A stretch of 64,000 nt of DNA from positions 3,874,249 to 3,938,248 of the forward strand of contig CP030884.1 in NCBI GenBank assembly GCA_006969385.1, given 5' to 3'. The stretch is from Planctomycetaceae bacterium. Its GTDB lineage: Bacteria; Planctomycetota; Phycisphaerae; UBA1845; UTPLA1. The translations under genes and the position numbers were made by a program. Shown here piece after piece: positions 60,963 through 64,000 of this stretch; the stretch's first letter is position 1; every line of letters begins with the position of its first letter. Below the pieces are notes generated by a model. It was not told where the DNA came from, did not search any database, and was given only the letters and a program-made list of their open reading frames with translations.

Positions 60963-62021
60963 TCAATTGTCGCGATTGCCAAGCCAACCTTTGCTGTAAA
61001 ACCACCAAAGCATGCTGCTGACCAGCGCGGCCATAATCGCCAGCAGTGTTGGATATCCGTAGGGGTTCTTTAGTTCGGGCATCTTCTCAAAGTTCATGCC
61101 GTAGATACCGGCGAGAAATGTGATCGGTATGAAGATCGACGCCATGATCGTGAGCACTTTCATGACTTCGTTTTGACGGTTGCCGATGCTGCTTAGATAT
61201 ACATCCATCAGGCCGCCGCAGAGTTCGCGAAACGTTTCGATGGCATCCATGATTTGCACGGCGTGGTCGTAACAATCACGCAGGTGCAACTTCGTGTGTT
61301 CGGTGACGAGCGCAAACTCGTCGCGGATCATGCTGTTGATGAGTTCGCGCTGGGGCCAGATGCCGCGGCGAATGGCGAGCAGGTCGCGCTTGATGCCATG
61401 GACTTCGTGCAAGAGCGCCGGTCGCGGTTTTTCGACGATGGCATCTTCGAGCGTTTCGAGCAAGTAACCGTAGTGTTCGAGGATGGGGTAATACGCGTCG
61501 ATAACGGCGTCGATGATGGCGTACGTAAGATAGCTGCTGCCCGAGCGGCGGAAGATGGGGCCGTCCATGCGGATGCGTTCGCGCACCGGTTCGAAGACAT
61601 CGCCGGGGCGCTCCTGAAACGTGAGCACGTAGTTGCTACCGAGAAAGATGCTGACCTGTTCGGGTTCGATGCGATCGTCGGTCAGCTTCATCATGCGGGT
61701 AATACACAAGAGATTGCTGTCGTGCGTTTCGACTTTGGGGCGTTGCGGCACGTTGACGACGGCTTCGAGGGCGAGCGGCGTTATCTTAAACAGCTCGGCA
61801 AACTCGCGCAGCGTTTTCTCATCGCCGAGGCCGTGGACGTCGATCCAGCAAATGGTCTCATCATCGAGCAGCGCGTGGGCGTCGGCCGCGTTCTCGCAGT
61901 CGATTTCCTGCAACATGCCCGGTTTGTATTTCATCACGCGAATGGCAGGGCGCTGGGCGGCATCGCCGAAGACGAGCGTGCCGGGCATGGAACCGACGGG
62001 TGGATGGCGCTTCTTGAACAT
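60963..62021 (-). CDS. corA: CorA magnesium/cobalt transporter
   Basis: A 352-residue protein. A cytosolic alpha/beta funnel (ICWIDVHGLGDEKTLREFAE; LLCITRMMKLT) leads to a long stalk helix and two C-terminal membrane helices, the first followed by the ion-selective GMNF (AGIYGMNFEKMP). The C-terminus is WWFYSKGWLGNRDN. It mediates Mg2+ entry and forms a pentamer. Confidence 0.93.
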   Translation of the reverse strand: MFKKRHPPVGSMPGTLVFGDAAQRPAIRVMKYKPGMLQEIDCENAADAHALLDDETICWIDVHGLGDEKTLREFAELFKITPLALEAVVNVPQRPKVETHDSNLLCITRMMKLTDDRIEPEQVSIFLGSNYVLTFQERPGDVFEPVRERIRMDGPIFRRSGSSYLTYAIIDAVIDAYYPILEHYGYLLETLEDAIVEKPRPALLHEVHGIKRDLLAIRRGIWPQRELINSMIRDEFALVTEHTKLHLRDCYDHAVQIMDAIETFRELCGGLMDVYLSSIGNRQNEVMKVLTIMASIFIPITFLAGIYGMNFEKMPELKNPYGYPTLLAIMAALVSSMLWWFYSKGWLGNRDN

Positions 62022-62104
62022 GCGGGGAAAGAATAGCGGGATTTAGACGCGTGGCAAACATGAAGAAGTTTGAGCCGTGGCATGGGGATGTCGCTGACGG
62101 ATGC

Positions 62105-62130
62105 GCTGTGGCACCGGTTTGCAACCGGTG
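62105..62130 (+). repeat. CACCGGTT hairpin repeat, unit 4
   Basis: GCTGTGGCACCGGTT-TGC-AACCGGTG lies in the 324-bp gap between corA and the last gene, together with the 29-bp repeat at 62277. Nothing else is seen in this gap. Confidence 0.8.
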
Positions 62131-62276
62131 TATGGGTGAGGGGGCATTCCTCCACATCACGATGTTCGATCTGAAAATATTGCGCAGACCGGGATCGGCA
62201 TAGAGGCATGTGGCGCAGCTGAATCGTTAGAAGAGAGCTAATTGCATTGCCGAAAGATGCCGCGGCGTTTTGCGCG

Positions 62277-62305
62277 GACCGCTTCCTGACGGGCGCGGCT
62301 CTGAT
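62277..62305 (+). repeat. 29-bp dispersed repeat, copy 2
   Basis: Matches 57917-57945 at 28 of 29 positions. Confidence 0.8.
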
Positions 62306-62345
62306 GATCGGCTAATCGTTGCCCGAGGTGATGTGCGCAACGTGC

Positions 62346-64000
62346 TTAGTTCAACTCGACTACGACGGTGTTCGACAAATCGCTCGTCTTACCATTCGCA
62401 TCTTCAAATACGGCCACGATGTAGTTGAGTCCGCCGTGGGTGACGTCGGTGCGTGTGAGCGTGACGGGGATATCGACAGTGCCTCCAGCGCCGACGGTGC
62501 CGCTAAGTTCCGTCACTTTGATCGCCGTGTTGGCTTCAAACGGGTCGAGATCGAAACCGTTACCGGGAACGCCAGCGGTGTAGAGCGCACCCTCGACGAT
62601 CAATAAGCGAACGATCGCGCCGGCGGGACCGCTGACGCGTACGGTTTGATTTGCATTGTTCGTGTCGGACGGTGTCGAGAGGCCAACCACTTCGATTTGC
62701 GGGCGCGGCAGGGCCGTGGGCATCGCGTCGATGATGCCGCCGGTGACACTGCCCGGTTCGCGGAAGAGTTGTCGCTTCCACGAGGCACCGTCGTCGAATA
62801 CGACCGTCATGGTGGTGCCGACGAGTTCGAGCCCCGAAATACTGCCGGAATCGTTCGGTCCGGGCGGCGCGGAGCCGTTGATCGATGTCGGATCGACGTC
62901 GACCGAGAAGGCGAACAACTGACCCGTGTTGAAGTTATCGAATCGAATCACCAACTGATCGAAGCCGCCGTCGTGGGGGCAGCGGAATTCGTGACCGACC
63001 AGACCGACGCCGGGATTGGTGTTGACTTGGAAGGCCTTAAAGGCCGAGTCGCCGGCATTGCCCGTCGGGTCAAACACGATGTCGGGGAACAGTGCCGTCG
63101 AGAAGTCGTACGTGACGCGCACGATCTTGCGACCGGCGAGGTCGGTGTTGGTGATTTTGAACGAGTTTTGCGAATAGGTGCTGCTGCCGATGAGGCTGCT
63201 ACCCGGATCGATTTCGATAAACGCACGCGCCGCGTGGCCATTGCCGGGCGTTGCCAGATAGCGGAAGGCCGACGTTAGCGTGCGCTGGCTGCCCGCCGTG
63301 GTAACGACGATATCGACGAGGTCGTTTGGAATGTTGGCAACGGCGGGCACGATGCCGCGAATGCGGTTGGTACTAACGCTTGTTATGGTGGCGCTAACGC
63401 CGCCGATATCGACGGTCGTATTGCCGAGGTTGCCGAAGCCGGTGCCGCCGATGACGAACGTGTGGCCGCCGGTGGCCGGTGCGCGCCACGGATGCACGTC
63501 GAACACGTTAAAGCCGGCGGTGCCGTTTTGCGGGGTGGCGACGCTGACTTTGTTATCGTTGTAGTTGCCGCCAATCAGCGCGCCGCCGGGGCCGGTGACG
63601 ATGTTGAGGCTATCCATCACCACGTTGAGCTGTTCGCTGTTGGTAACGCTGCGGCCATCGGCGGCAAGGTCGATACGTGTGGTGTAACCGTTCCATTTTT
63701 GCACGATCAGCGCACCGCGCATGGCACCATTGAAGGCGTTGGCGCGATATTCGACGATACCGTTGGTCGAGGGTTGCAACTCGAGCAAGGCTTGCGCGAA
63801 CGTATCGCCAATCGAACCGCCGTTAAGGTTGTGGTATACGTTTTGGCGGTTGTCGCAGCGACCGCGGTTGCGGTTGGGGCTGCCGTAGTAACGATCCTCT
63901 TCGACCAGCAGGAGTTCGTCACCGTCGGAAGCGTCAGTGCCGGTGTCGGTGGTGGCGGAGAGCGACCCGGGGCCGAACGTCGGATTGGGGCCGTTGTCGG
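62346..64000 (-). CDS. Secreted IPT/TIG-domain protein, 5' end beyond window
   Basis: The frame is open from the right edge to the stop at 62346, giving at least 551 residues. The N-terminus is missing. Visible parts: an acidic region (TDTGTDASDGDELLLVEEDR), YYGSPNRNRGRCDNRQNVYH, a beta domain, then an IPT/TIG fold (HTFVIGGTGFGNLGNTTVDI; VDIVVTTAGSQRTLTSAFRY). Further beta-sandwich segments follow (KIVRVTYDFSTALFPDIVFD; GTVDIPVTLTRTDVTHGGLN), with no dockerin or PEP-CTERM tail at the end. It is likely extracellular. No named family. Confidence 0.8.
   Translation of the reverse strand, partial: DNGPNPTFGPGSLSATTDTGTDASDGDELLLVEEDRYYGSPNRNRGRCDNRQNVYHNLNGGSIGDTFAQALLELQPSTNGIVEYRANAFNGAMRGALIVQKWNGYTTRIDLAADGRSVTNSEQLNVVMDSLNIVTGPGGALIGGNYNDNKVSVATPQNGTAGFNVFDVHPWRAPATGGHTFVIGGTGFGNLGNTTVDIGGVSATITSVSTNRIRGIVPAVANIPNDLVDIVVTTAGSQRTLTSAFRYLATPGNGHAARAFIEIDPGSSLIGSSTYSQNSFKITNTDLAGRKIVRVTYDFSTALFPDIVFDPTGNAGDSAFKAFQVNTNPGVGLVGHEFRCPHDGGFDQLVIRFDNFNTGQLFAFSVDVDPTSINGSAPPGPNDSGSISGLELVGTTMTVVFDDGASWKRQLFREPGSVTGGIIDAMPTALPRPQIEVVGLSTPSDTNNANQTVRVSGPAGAIVRLLIVEGALYTAGVPGNGFDLDPFEANTAIKVTELSGTVGAGGTVDIPVTLTRTDVTHGGLNYIVAVFEDANGKTSDLSNTVVVELN

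Overview
The window looks like a chromosomal stretch of a planctomycete, probably Phycisphaerae-like. Evidence is the set of secreted proteins with PEP-CTERM tails, a dockerin-type calcium-binding tail, a bactofilin, a DUF2617-like protein, a Gld-type ABC module and several intergenic repeat families. Taxonomy is inferred from gene content only. Coding density is ordinary, with gaps filled by hairpin-rich repeats. I see no phage, IS element, CRISPR array or plasmid gene.

Layout. 1-8.1 kb: a giant secreted repeat protein cut by the left edge, a divergent GntR/LacI-type regulator with palindromes upstream, an SGNH hydrolase with dockerin tail, two hairpin arrays and a small secreted protein. 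8.2-10.6 kb: three tandem PEP-CTERM paralogues. 10.8-11.6 kb: a membrane-anchored peroxiredoxin-like gene whose catalytic position is an in-frame UGA, followed by a stem with an AGGUCU apical loop; I read it as a selenoprotein. 11.75 kb: tRNA-Asp. 12-19.2 kb: an exopolysaccharide locus with a heparinase-type protein, a degenerate nucleotidyltransferase, a Wzc-like tyrosine kinase and a fusion of nucleotidyltransferase-like, left-handed beta helix and sugar phosphotransferase domains. 19.4-31.4 kb: mixed housekeeping and signalling genes (lipase-like lipoprotein, STAS, RsmA, an orphan short AtpC, WecB, ferredoxin, isochorismatase fold, methyltransferase, GAF-SpoIIE phosphatase, thioesterase).

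31.4-45.7 kb: an APH-type kinase, MTA phosphorylase, PgpA, a Na/Ca exchanger, DUF2617-like, KdsA, a Trm112-like protein, a phosphoesterase, YidC, FolC with a long basic N-terminal tail and a zinc-ribbon bactofilin. 45.7-53.3 kb: a five-gene minus-strand operon of GldA-like ATPase, GldF-like permease, GldG-like protein, DUF4340 protein and a membrane protein. 53.7-64 kb: nucleotidyltransferase-HD, MgtC, another PEP-CTERM protein, a frameshifted EamA transporter, a BaiN/HI0933 flavoprotein boxed by inverted repeats, a GspE/PilB ATPase, CorA and a secreted IPT-domain protein cut by the right edge.

The strongest observations are the UGA-containing peroxiredoxin with its SECIS-like stem, and a dispersed element of about 215 bp present three times whose stems vary by compensatory base changes. 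Next are the EPS locus with two nucleotidyltransferase-like proteins that lack the usual signature, and genes boxed by inverted repeats.
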